64,000 bases of DNA from Acephala macrosclerotiorum (lineage: Eukaryota; Ascomycota; Leotiomycetes; Helotiales; Mollisiaceae). The position numbers and the translations under genes were made by a program. Location of the stretch: NCBI GenBank assembly GCA_014904845.1, contig MU119339.1, forward strand, positions 62,001 to 126,000. Direction: 5' to 3'. Within the stretch, counting starts at the first letter, position 1; each line of letters opens with the position of its first letter. The notes beneath the pieces were generated by a model. It was not told the origin of the DNA. It searched no databases and saw only the letters and a program-made list of their open reading frames with translations. Positions 9,771 to 20,809 of the stretch are shown piece by piece.

Positions 9771-11638
9771 CTGCAATTGTACATTGGGACAGTAATACGT
9801 TAGTAGTGTTCGCTAAAAACACAGACTTTAGTCGGTAGGCTCGTTAAGACCTCTTGTCAGTTGCCTGGTAAAGACTGCATTGGTGGTGAAAAGGGCTACA
9901 GAAGGCCTTTATATACAAAAAGGGGCGTGGGGCCACCCCGCCCCCTTAATGAGGCCGGTGGCACCGCTATGTGGTCCCATGTCTCAACTGACACCTTTGC
10001 AGAGCCAGACGGTGGGATTCAAGCTCAGTCCCTATTTCGACACAATCTGGTGTCTCAACCAAATCTAAGCACTTCGCTGATATGAGTTAGATAGTAAGCA
10101 GTTGGGGTATGGGAATGAAGGCGTTCATCCTCGGTCTTCACAGCTGGGTTGAGTGACAAAAATCTGGAAACAGCAAAGTTATGGAGAGGAGCAGTTGACG
10201 TTGCTATGTTTGCAACAAATGATGCAGGCAGATATGGGGGAAATCAACGGGGGAGAGGCCACTGGAAGATAAGGGAATATAGATGTCTCTTAAGGCCCAA
10301 CCAATGCCTCGTCATTTTGAATTCATGATAACGTGAAGGGAGGTGGTGCCACTCTCGTCTGACATGATCGTGAAAAGAATGGCAGGAGCGGCAAGAATGA
10401 AACCGAAAATGATCATGCATGAAGTATGGTAATAGTGATCTATGATAAAATTATTAGTTGAATAAATCGACAAGATCAGAAATGTCTCTCCTTGGCCGAT
10501 GAGTAATGTCCATTGCAAATTAACCAAGTAAAGAATAAGAAGTTAGAAACGAGTTCAGATCTTTCCCTCCATCACGGAAGAGGCTACTTGTATTTGTACA
10601 GAACGCGTGGTCGGACTACCCATTCGCCCTCAGACTGTGTCCCAAAGCAGGGCCCAAAGTGCTCGTGAGAGAGCTAAAAAGGAAATTTCAGTGAAAACCA
10701 GTTGAATTTGGAAGTATGTACTGTACATCATTTTCCCACCCCACCACAGCATCTGTTCTAACAGCACCACTAACCTATTTACCACAAACCCCTCAGATCA
10801 AACTTCTTCCTTCGCTACCTCCTTTACATTCGCCTTCTGGGTAGCCACCTCCGCTTCAATATGGTCTCGGACCCAATCCAGAGGGAGATATCTCCTCCAT
10901 TTGTCCTGCGGAAAGGTCGAGACCGCGAACTTCAAGTCAGGAGAGGCACTCTCTTGCTTAAGAAAATGCCAGTGGTGATCCAGCGACCAGACGAGCTCAG
11001 TGACCCGGATACTACTACGCACTACCGAGATTAGGCACATCCGTCATCATTATTAGTAGAGCGATATGGGGGTGAGCCGAGGGTGATTAGCGCCTGAGTA
11101 AAGCGGCGACTTTACTAATCAACCTTGGGACGATGAAAAAAAAAAAAAAAGTTGTATTTAACTACCAATGGAGAGAGTTTCCCAAAGTTGTTAGGACAGG
11201 TCACGTGGATGACACACTCTCAAACATGCCCAGGTGGAAGTGATTCTTACTGGAACAAGATTACAGTTGTAAGTAAAGCAATTACTCTTTGCATTTGCTC
11301 GTCTAATCGCATCATTTTGAAGTTGAGCTGCGTGATCAGGATCGGGAAGCCTATCACGTGTTTGTGTCCACTTCGCTGAGGTGGTGTCCATACGCAGCGC
11401 TTGTGCGTAATCTTCGTTGAACATTGCTGAAAAGTCCTGCGTATTACTTCAAGTGTTTGAAGTCGTTTGTAATTAATTCAGAACCCCCTCGACTCCATTT
11501 CAAGCCTGTCTATTACTAAGCAAAAAGCGGCACTCTCAGTGCCCATCTTACCAACCCCGTCACCTCAGCACGCCCTACCTGCGTACTCACTTGCAACATC
11601 ACTTTTCTCGCAGGCATAGCTGCTATGTGCAATTGAAA
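9771..11638. other. Intergenic, no supported gene
   Basis: About 1.9 kb of short ORFs without recognised motifs. It includes a run of 15 A at 11136-11150. Minus-strand ORFs at 10798-11040 and 10312-10527 could be relics, but I cannot assign them. Confidence 0.5.
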
Positions 11639-13300
11639 ATGCGCGCGACCCTTCGCAGGTCTTGTAACGCCTGTGCAAAAGCGAAACAGCGTTGCGATCT
11701 CCGGATTCCACAGTGCTCCCGATGCATGAAGAGGAAGTCCAGTTGTATTTATGAGAACGAACCCCTGACTTCATCACTACATACATACGATCCATCCTCG
11801 GAAACTTTAGGCAACGGCAAGCCTGCTATTAGGAACAACTTTGAGGTGTCCTCTATGGCCGTGAGAAATGGAAGGATCACGCCCAAATTTCGGGAGAGCT
11901 CTTTAGGGATGGGGAATCCAGGGAATGCATCTTTCGATCCATTTGATTCGTATCCGCCAACAAGGCTTCCTCGAGTACATGTGCAACGTCTCATCCGTCA
12001 TTGTAAATTCCTCCTCCTCCCATAGACATTCCCTAGAACGTGACTGACCACCTAGTTCTGTCCAACATCGCATTTCAGTACTACCCTCTGGATTTGAGCA
12101 AGGAATCGAACCCGTTTGTTGTCTCGTGGTGGCCGCTTGCCCTTGAAGATCCGGCGCTCTTCCATGTCTCGTTACAGACAGCGTGCCTAGACGAGGAGGT
12201 GCGGGCTCAGAAAGGATTTCCAATGTCAGAGCTTCTCATGATCGATTCGGTGTCTCTGGTCAGACGAAAAATTGAGGATTCATCCTTAGCATTTCAGGAC
12301 GAGACTATGAATTCTGTGGTTACCTTGGCCGCAATTGAAGTGAGAACACCCTTCCTAGATGTCGCATTGGCTTTCGTCAGCTAACTCCATCAGCATGGCA
12401 AGGGAAATGTTGAAGCTAGTAGAATGCACATTGAAGGAGTCAAACGGATGGTTGGTGTCAGAGGCGGAATTGATGAGGTAAAGCGCACAAGCCCGCTTAC
12501 AGCAAGAATGGTTTCTTGGTGAGATTTGTACATATGAAATGAGAATGCACCGCTGAGCACTTCGATCTAGGGTATCTATGCTTGTCACGGGAAGTCCTCA
12601 ATTTCAAACTCAGGATGACTCTGGCTTTGGAAGCGGGGTCGGCCCAATACTGCAATGGCAGCTTGCTTCGACGAATCCAGCTCCTCGGGAAAATTCTCTC
12701 GGTGATCTTGACCTCGACCCTGTCATGAGCAATATCTTAACCCGTCTCCGGAACATTTTTCATGATCCACGGCTTTCACAATTGACAAATACCGAGCTAC
12801 ATGATCTGACATGCTTTGTCGTGCATAGGTTACTGCTGTTACCTCCTTTCTCGCCTGCCGATCCAAAGCGATCAGCGACTTCCGAGTGCCTTCGGTTCGC
12901 GTTGGCGCTCTACACGTTGATTGTACATGGAACGACATACTATTCTCACGCCGACCTGGCAAATAGAATCATGGCCCAGCTCGAAACAAGTTTCAAGGCC
13001 TTGGCTTGGACAGACTTCGTTCCGGATTCGCTTAGTCTCTGGGTCCTCTCTGTTAGGATGGAAGCTTCGAATGGCACAGGGGACGACCAGTGGTTCATCG
13101 ATCAAGCCTGCACAGCTACGGTAGCTCTCAGCTTACACAAATGGGAGGATGTTCTCATCCGGCTGAAGAGCATACTCTGGATAAGGCCGCAGGGAGAGCT
13201 CTTTCGACAGAGATGGGAGGAAGTCTTGATAGCCATGGAAAGTCAAGTGCAGCTACATCGGACGTCGGACTTCACACTTTTGATCGATAATGGGATCTAA
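11639..13300 (+). CDS. Zn(II)2Cys6 transcription factor, four exons
   Basis: Exons 11639-12002, 12056-12339, 12394-12518 and 12571-13300 give 500 residues with frame kept at each junction. The binuclear zinc cluster is N-terminal: Cys9, 12, 19, 26, 29 and 36, with the linker RCDLRIPQCSRC. The rest, including AFQYYPLDL, SWWPLALEDPALFHVSLQTAC and VKRMVGVRGG, resembles the fungal-specific regulators often annotated as fungal transcription factor domain (DUF3468-like). It should be a nuclear DNA-binding regulator; the targets are unknown. It lies directly upstream of the ERG5-like pseudogene in the same orientation, so a former target there is plausible but unproven. No disabling change was seen. 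Confidence 0.82.
12003..12055 (+). other. Intron 1 of the Zn2Cys6 regulator gene
   Basis: 53 nt, GTAAAT to CCTAG. Joining restores RHFLSNIAFQYYPLD. Introns 2 (12340-12393) and 3 (12519-12570) have the same size and GTGAGA donors. Confidence 0.75.
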
Positions 13301-13374
13301 GGTCTCAAGATGGCAAATGAACTTCATACTCACACAGGTCTACATGAAGCTTGCTGACCCAGCGGCAATATTGT

Positions 13375-13630
13375 GATTCGGAGTCTAGAACCAAATAGGA
13401 CTAGACTCCGAATCTGGAGCAACCACAGACGCATGGTAAGGATTGTCCAACTTCAGCATAGCGCAATAGATGTGTTGGAACGTTAGTCACGTGTAGAACT
13501 AGGCTACATTGGGACTGGCCTAACTGCGCTAGAGTTGAAGTTATACCCTCAACTCTTGCGCACTTTCTAGTCTAACTAACAACAATCGAAACAACTTGCA
13601 AAGCATAGGACAGAGATCCCTATACTTTGC
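13375..13630. repeat. Three hairpin-forming inverted repeats in 256 nt
   Basis: A perfect 14-nt stem (GATTCGGAGTCTAG and its reverse complement) with a 12-nt loop lies at 13375-13414. A 13-nt stem with one mismatch (GCGCTAGAGTTGA) and a 10-nt loop lies at 13526-13561. A 12-nt stem with one mismatch (GCAAAGCATAGG) lies at 13598-13630. They sit between the regulator and the ERG5-like pseudogene. They could be relics of small foldback elements or regulatory palindromes. Confidence 0.6.
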
Positions 13631-14051
13631 GTCTGGCCTATTAATAGGTATCCCTGTGTAACCGACAAGATGCATCACTGTGTCTACCATCGGAATCTAG
13701 TACATAATTGGTCACTACATCTCCATTATTTGGTTTTGAGATCATTGAGGCGGAAGAATCATGTCATCTAAGATGATTCCTCACGCATTGCGGCGACACA
13801 TCTGCTCGCCTGCAGCAATATCGGCCGGATATCACGGTACCAGCTCCTCCCGTTCAATCAAGAATCCCCGCTTCAATCTCTCCATCTTATCACAGCCATA
13901 AGTACTTCTCATGGAGCGGCTACCTTAAGTGATTTCGTCGGCAGCACGCTCTTATAATCCTCCCTTCCTACAAAAGGACTTACTTCACTGTCCAGGCCAT
14001 TCGGCAGTACCCGCCGACTGCTCAGGAATTTATGACGCTTTAATATACACT

Positions 14052-15856
14052 ATGGCTACAATCATTGAAGGCAGCATGACCCCCTCCACCGAGAATGGAA
14101 CCCACCTTGTACACAACAACGCCTCGGGCAACGCGGATGGTCTCCTATCAATGTATCTTCCTGGCTGGAGCGGCCTGCAGATTGCTGTCACGACATTGCT
14201 CATTCTGGTTGCCTACGATCAATGTACGTCTCTGGTCGTCTTGTTAAAATATCGACGAGGTAGTGACAGCGTGCTAGTTATGTACATCAAACGAAAGGGC
14301 TCAATAGCCGGACCCATGTTTAAGATTCCGTTCATGGAGCCATTCATTCAAGCGCTGCACCCAAAATTCGACGCTTACCTCGCTCAATGGGCTAGCGGTC
14401 CCCTCAGCTGCGTTTCTGTGTTCCACAAGTAAGTCGCCTTACATTCATCTCCGAGGAACTTCAAATGATTTTCGGCACTGACTTAATCATCTCATAGGTT
14501 TGTCGTCCTAGCTTCGGATCGTGATATCGCGCACAAAGTCTTCAATGACCAACATACACCAAACCATGCATAGTCCCAATCGCGACTGAGATCTTGGGTC
14601 CATCGTCTTGGGTGTTTTTAGGTGGTAAGGCTCATACCGAATATCGCAGAGAGTTGACCGGTCTGTTCACCAACAAAGCTCTCGGGATATATCTACTGGT
14701 CCAGGAAAAGGTCTATATCGACTACTTCGACAAGTTCGTCGCCGCCAGCGAAGCCAATGGATTGAAGCCACTGGCATTCATGGGTCTTTTCAGAGAAATC
14801 AACTGCGCGATTTCGTGCTGGACTTTCTTTGGGAATTACATCTCTCATGACGCCGTCAAGAGGATAGCCGATGACTTCTACCTCGTTACTGCCGCTTTCG
14901 AGCTTGTCAACATCCCCTTCTCTATTCACGTTCCTTTTACAAAGACCTGGCGAGGAAAGCGCATAGTAGATGCAGTCCAAACCGAGTTCACAAAGTGTGC
15001 TGCTGCATGCAAGGCGAACATGGCCTCTGGTGCCGAACCGACATGCATAGTCGATCAGTGGGTTCTTCACATGATGGAGTCCAAGGCATACAACGATCGA
15101 ATTGCCGCAGGGGAAGTGGAAGTGGGGAAACCGACAAACCTCATTCGCGAGTTCACCAATGAGGAGATTGGGCAGACAATTTTCTCATTCCTCTTTGCAT
15201 CCCAAGATGCATCCAGCAGTGCTACTACTTGGCTTTTCCAGATCCTCGCCCAGAACCCCGACGTTTTAGATCGCCTTCAAGAAGAGAACCTGGCGGTGCG
15301 TGACGGTGATAGACACCGATCACTTGAACTGGCGATGTACGAATCCCTCACTTATACCAACGCCGTTGTGAGAGAGCTTCTCCGCTATCGACCGCCAGTC
15401 ATTTTCGTACCCTATCTTGCCAAGAAGGACTTTCCTGTCACTCCGAGCTATACCGTACTCAAGGGTGCCATGATAGTCCCATCCTGTTACCCGGCTCTCC
15501 ACGACCCTCAGGCGTACCCAAATCCAGATACATTTGATCCAGAGCGTTGGATCACAGGCGATGCTGAGTCGAAGACTAAAAACTGGCTGGTCTTTGGTGC
15601 CGGTCCACATGACTGCCTTGCACGAAAGTATGTGCCACTTACCATGGCAGCCATGATTGGTAAAGCTGCGTTGGAAGTCGATTGGGTGCACCATGCTACC
15701 AGCCGTTCGGAGGAGATCAGAGTTTTTGCTACGCTGTTCCCTATGGTATGTCGATCATTTGCTGCCCCTTAACATTAAGAAGGTATTTTCAATTGCCGCA
15801 TGTGCTAATTGTATATCTAGGATGGATGCCCACTTGTTTTTACTAAGCGAAAATAA
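14052..15856 (+). pseudogene. ERG5/CYP61-like P450 (C-22 sterol desaturase paralogue), one frameshift
   Basis: Introns at 14224-14277, 14429-14497 and 15746-15820 can be placed with good sites. The product is clearly CYP61-like: KGSIAGPMFKIPFMEPF, SGPLSCVSVFHKFVVLAS, KAHTEYRRELTGLFTNKAL, FASQDASSSATTWLFQI in the I helix, ELLRYRPPV (ExxR) and the haem motif FGAGPHDCLARKY, then DGCPLVFTKRK and a stop. The frame is lost at about 14547, where one base seems to be missing before PCIVPIATEILG; everything else is open. CYP61 introduces the C-22 double bond of ergosterol at the ER. This looks like a diverged second copy, recently inactivated, unless the missing base is a sequencing error. Confidence 0.82.
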
Positions 15857-16022
15857 TACATTCAGCTCTGCCAGCATGAGGCTTTATGCTTATTCGTTCT
15901 CAAGAACTCTAGAACCGTTAGTTCTGCAACATCGAGGATCTAAAGTTAGAACCAGAGAGCCATTTCCCCATCCACTATGACACCTTCATCGTCTTCTCAT
16001 CCACTCCACAATTGCAAAATGT

Positions 16023-16427
16023 TCACCGCGCTTTCAGTCCCTTCCCAGCCTCTGTGACCCACAGTAACTCGGCATCTCCTGCCCCCGCTACATCCCCAGC
16101 TTTTTCTGCGTCTACTCTTCTCGCTCTCTCTTTTACGAACTTCGTCCATTTGGCAGATATTCTCCACTCATACTCAAATAATGTCGACTCATCGGTTATC
16201 TCCTCGTCCGACTTTCCAGCGTGGTTGTATACATCATCGTCCCAAAGCATGATATTTCTGCAGTAGCGATGTCTGAGTTTATTCTCCATATGCAATGTCA
16301 AGTCTCTCAGACTTGGGGAGGCGTTCTCAAGAATGGTAGTGAGGATATTAAGAAACTGGGCCGAGCTATTTGGTCTGTCTTTGGAAGGATTGTCAAGCAC
16401 AAAATTAGAAGCTTTCATTGTTCGCAT
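16023..16427 (-). CDS. Uncharacterised 134-residue ORF
   Basis: Open from an ATG to a stop, lying between the two enzyme pseudogenes. A segment around SPSLRDLTLHME recalls leucine-rich parts of fungal F-box proteins, but no F-box is present. It could be the decayed C-terminal end of a longer gene or a chance ORF. Confidence 0.3.
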   Translation of the reverse strand: MRTMKASNFVLDNPSKDRPNSSAQFLNILTTILENASPSLRDLTLHMENKLRHRYCRNIMLWDDDVYNHAGKSDEEITDESTLFEYEWRISAKWTKFVKERARRVDAEKAGDVAGAGDAELLWVTEAGKGLKAR

Positions 16428-16501
16428 GAATTTTTGTTATGATACATTTGCGAACTGAACACACGCCGCGCCAAACGTGTAGCCCACAGCGATAACTGAG
16501 C

Positions 16502-18330
16502 CTATAAAGTAATCATATCTTCCCGTCTAGGTCCAGTTCTGATCCACTTCACCTACAGAAATGATCAGTGAGCAGGAGTGGCGGGGAACGGAGTGGAGAG
16601 AAATGCTACATACCGGCACACCTACAAATTCCTCAATGTATTCCTAGCACTCTTTGGGAAACTCGTTGAAACTGTTCTTTCCTGTTATGGGCTGGATTGT
16701 TAGCATGGTAGCCAGCCATGGACCTTTCAAGTACATGACCTACAGTCGGCCATCCCTTGAACTGCTTGTGTTCGACATCCACTCACTCCAAGATCTCAAG
16801 ATTAGCAGGGAAAGATGGTAGTGTTTCGCCAGTGAGAGGATCCCTATAACTGATTGCGACCTTGATGATGGGAAAGGTGTCCAAAATATCCAGCTCCGTG
16901 ATATTGAGAGCCGAATAATAATTGATTGATGTCGAATACCTGTTAGAAAAGAAGCTCAGCGTTGTATAGTTGTTAAGGATGGTGAAGCTACATCGATGTT
17001 CTAGAGGTTGCGGGACATTCGAACAACATGACCGCTGAAAAATGGAGGACTCACTTCACAAGATCCAACCATCCACACCGTCGTTTCCGACCAGTCGTCA
17101 CACCAACTTCCCGACCTATGTCTTGGAGCTTCGCACCAATTTCGCCCAAATCCTTAGTTAGGGAAGAGACCCTCCTACTCGCGTGGTATAAGCTTTGACC
17201 ACACCAATGGTGTTCAATATCTTTGCTAGGTCGAGTGCAAAGCCCACTGATGATCCCACCAATTGTGGTGCTTGAGGAGGTGACATATGGATAAGTGCCG
17301 TAGTCGAGGTCAAGCATGAGAGCGTTACCGCCTTCGATCAGGATGTCGCATGATTGTTGTGCAGATTGAATCAGTTGGATCGCGTCGACCATGTAGGGTT
17401 TGAGATCTGTGCGGTATTGCTAATGGAAGAGGAGTCAGTTCTAGCGATCGCTTGCATTGATATTTCAATCTCCCAATTTTTTTGACCAAGCCTGAGGGCG
17501 GCGGTCGCTGGTTGGAATCTGGAGGAGGCTTTACCGTATGCAGTGTCTCAGCCTGACTTTGCCTTGTTTCCTCAATAATCTTGTCAAGGCCGAGAGATTG
17601 AAAACGCTGCTCACATGGAAAAAAGGGAAATGACTTACTTTAAACCTCTCAATCTCCTCCTCGACATCATACCTCAACCGGTCTCCCCACAGCTTCCTAG
17701 CAACGTTTGCCAACTCCCCCATCTTCTCCTCGAAAAGCCCCTCGTTGAAGATCTTCGAAATCCTGATCCCACTCCGTGAAGCCTTAGTCGAATACGCTGG
17801 ACCTATTCCTTTCATCGTCGTACGGACACTCTTACTCCCCAATTCAACCTCTTCCAATGCGTCAGTCATCTGATAAAGGTCGAGAATAACATGGCATCGA
17901 TCCGAAATCTTGATCCTCTCTCTTATATTTGGAAGTCCCTTCCTCAAGATCATTGAATTCCTAAAAGAAGGATGGAACGTGAACCATGACGCCAGATCCG
18001 GTCAGATTCGTGCACTCCGGGTTCATCAGACCTGATGGGAGGAGATGGAAGTCATAAGTAACGCCATTGGCAACGATGGTATGGCCTGCAAGTCTCCGGA
18101 GTTAGCTGGGGACACGAAATATTCGAGGAGATGCATATCCGCATTATGACCACCGGCAGCTCTTGCGCAGAACCGGAAGTCCTTCGAGAGGATGTCAACC
18201 AATTTTGCCTTCCCTTCATCACTGAATTGTTAATGTAAATGTCAGAAGCAGAGAAGAGGAAAATCTTACCCCCACCGTGCGCCAAGAACCACGGTGATGG
18301 GCTCGAATTGCTCGTGAACTTCCACAAATG
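16502..18330 (-). pseudogene. Adenylosuccinate synthetase (ADE12-type) pseudogene
   Basis: The enzyme makes adenylosuccinate from IMP, aspartate and GTP in purine synthesis. Family blocks are readable from 18330 down to 16502: ITVVLGARWG joined to [107 protein letters not shown] and VKWIRTGP. Damage includes GKAK in place of GKGK in the nucleotide loop, GAT instead of GT at the donor after HNA, several compensating frameshifts (after VPSF and in the region after CTRPSKD), and in-frame stops after LEILE and before EYIEEFVGVP. As ADE12 is normally a single essential gene, another working copy must exist elsewhere. Confidence 0.88.
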
Positions 18331-18699
18331 GTGTAGTTTCCAGTTTCGACTTGCCAGAGATGTGAGAAATTCGAGTATTGCTTCTTGAAAAAAGAGAAGG
18401 GAATGTTGGGGTAAGGCTGGCATTTTTGAAATATGCCTTGCACTAGCATTGCACTCCAGCTTACGGCTCCGGCCGCTCGAAGTGAATCATGTGCCTGATG
18501 AACAATGGGCAAGTTTACCTGCATATATGCAAATGAAATTAGAGTACAGTATGGAAGGGGAATGAAGACTTAGACGCTGTACATAAAGTTGCACAGGTAC
18601 AAAATCCAAAGAGAAATCGAAGCCACGGCGTCTTCGAAGACCATACCTCGAGCCAAGTCTTGAGGAATGACCAGCGACCAGACTATCAGATCGAGTTCG

Positions 18700-20180
18700 T
18701 CAGTCAGATACAGTCATAATATCCTCCTCATTCGCTCCAGTCAATGATTCGACGCTGAGCCAACATGCACCCCTCTTTATCCACCTGATGTCTCCTTTCT
18801 TAGGATCCATCACACACCCAAAATGGCTCTGGCCATTCATCGTTGGATATTTATCCACCCAACCCACAAGAGTCTCTTCTCTCACACTAGGCGCTTTCAT
18901 ATCTTTCTCCTCCACTAATTCTGCTTGCTGTTTCCTCCTCTGTCTTCCCTTCAAGGCATCCCATTTCTTTTGCACGCATGCACTTCTCTCTCTGCTGTCT
19001 TTTAGGAAAGCGTCCATTCCGAGGTCATCTAGGATTATTGACATATCTTTTTCTTCCGAGTTTTGAAGTGACCTCGTTGGGGTTGAGGTGGGTGTCGTGT
19101 CGTTGTTTGTGTGAACGATGAAGTCATTCGAGGTTCTGATTTTAGCGTCTAGGAGATCTTTTTCAAGTACGGTGGCTGAAGTTCCGTCGCACAGAATTAG
19201 GTAACATGGTGCTGCTTTCTCTTTACTCATTGTGACTGCGAGTTCTTTCATGGGAGGTGGTGCCTTTTTGGTGGACGGGAAGATTGCTGATCGTAGAATG
19301 TGAGCAATGGATGGACGAAACCCAAACAATATGAGGAGCTGATGTATCCTAAGCTTCAAAGCCGAGCACTCACGATTTGGTCGAAAATTGAGTGAAATCG
19401 ACAAATCGTCCCTATGTCCTCGTCAGCACGTGCATCATCTTCAATTACAGTATTTTCATACCTCACACCCGTCAAAACCCCTACAAACCCAGCATAAGTA
19501 ATCGTCCTCCCAACCACCCTCTCAGGCTCCTCACCCCCAGACCTCACAAACTCCAAAACAACCAATACACTCCTCAACACATCCATCCCCCAATCCAATG
19601 TCCGAAAATGCATCATCCTATTCCCCTCCCCCTCCTTCGCCTTCTTACTCCCCTTCGGCGTCGTCATAACAGCACCGCTAGTACACCCCAACCTATAGAT
19701 AGATCAGTATGAGATTTGAAGGATAATTTAGGAGTCGAGGAGCTGAGGCGAGTTCACAATACTCGCGAAGAGCTCGGCTCTGAAAATATCGTCGAATAAA
19801 GAGCAGGATGTTACATACATACTATCCAGTAAAACATTCAACGCCACCAAAAAATAAACATCCACACCACTAGCTTTCGCGATCCCCTTAATCTCAGCCG
19901 TCTCTTCAGCCGAATAAACCCGTCGGAGGAAGAGCCAGGCTAATGTTGCGATGCAACGACGGATCCATTTTCTTGGGATTGCGGGGGCGAGGACTTGGTC
20001 GAAGAGGGGAGTTATTTTCTGCATTTTGGGAGCGAATTCTGTTGCCATTTGGACATAGCGTTGTGAGGGTGGGAGGGAGAGGTCGATCCGATATGTAGGG
20101 ATGGGATCTTTGCTGCTGGGGATTGAGGTGGCCGCTGAGGGGGAGGGGGACTCGAAACAGTTGTTTGCGATGATGTCCAT
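18700..20180 (-). CDS. Acid ceramidase/NAAA-like amidase, three exons
   Basis: Exons 20180-19819, 19692-19462 and 19411-18700 encode 434 residues. The N-terminal part has YRIDLSLPPSQRYVQMA and FLRRVYSAEETAEIKGI. The first junction creates MLGCTSGAV, whose Cys124 matches the N-terminal nucleophile of the ceramidase/NAAA family, followed by HFRTLDWGMD, the counterpart of GRNMDFG. Later blocks LSISLNFRPN and SHFGCVMDPKKGDIRWI also match. The family hydrolyses amides of fatty acids. Unlike the lysosomal animal enzymes, I see no signal peptide, so the fungal protein may be cytosolic. No disabling change seen. Confidence 0.8.
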
Positions 20181-20809
20181 GATTGAGAATGTTTAGGGGA
20201 ATTAAGGAAGATGCGAAGAGACGAAAAGTGATGTTGATATTGAGACGAGAGGCTCAGCCCTACGAGAGTGAGAACCTGGCGTGAATTTAGGCAGCATGGC
20301 AGGTGATTGGCTGCATTCGGTGAGTGAGATGTGTCACTTTCTCCCAATCTCATGAGGCTTAAGACACTTGTCTTTGCACTCGTTCTTCAACAATCCCAGA
20401 GCGCGCTGTAGAACTCCCGTTGAGGCTTCGAGTATGATTGTGGAATGAAGGATGTTCTTAGCCGCGAAGGACTTTTCAAATTCGAGTGATTTATTGACGC
20501 CAATGTTTATGTAAGAACGCGTAACTTATCATCCGCTGAAAACACAAACCGTTTCAAGCAAGTTAGCCGAGCCAAGACCCCTCCTTTTCATCTCTCACTC
20601 CGTACATGAGAACGAGTGAATCGTCACTCGGAAGAAAATGATCCTACCGATAGTTTCCATGAATGCCAGCCCCCTCCTCTTCATCAAATATGCACTTTCT
20701 GGAAAGGATGAATACTGATGGAATGAAGGGATGAAAATCGTACATATGGGATATCTAATATAAATAGTAAACAGAAACTACCGCAAGAAAGTAGTATCGC
20801 TCGTTATCA
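20181..20809. other. Intergenic between the amidase and thioesterase genes
   Basis: Holds the presumed promoter of the amidase and the 3' region of the thioesterase. No gene or repeat seen. Confidence 0.5.

Noticed and set aside
10312..10527. Hydrophobic 71-codon minus-strand ORF
   Set aside because: It starts at TTG, is short, and has no neighbouring exons that I could join. Could be a relic of a membrane protein, but not shown.
10798..11040. 80-codon minus-strand ORF with WHFLKQESASPD and LPLDWVRDHIEA
   Set aside because: Protein-like, but too short and without a family match. Left as intergenic.
11136..11150. Run of 15 A, possibly the tail of a retrotransposon insertion
   Set aside because: No reverse transcriptase or endonuclease fragment lies upstream, and no target duplication is visible. 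A homopolymer is the simpler reading.
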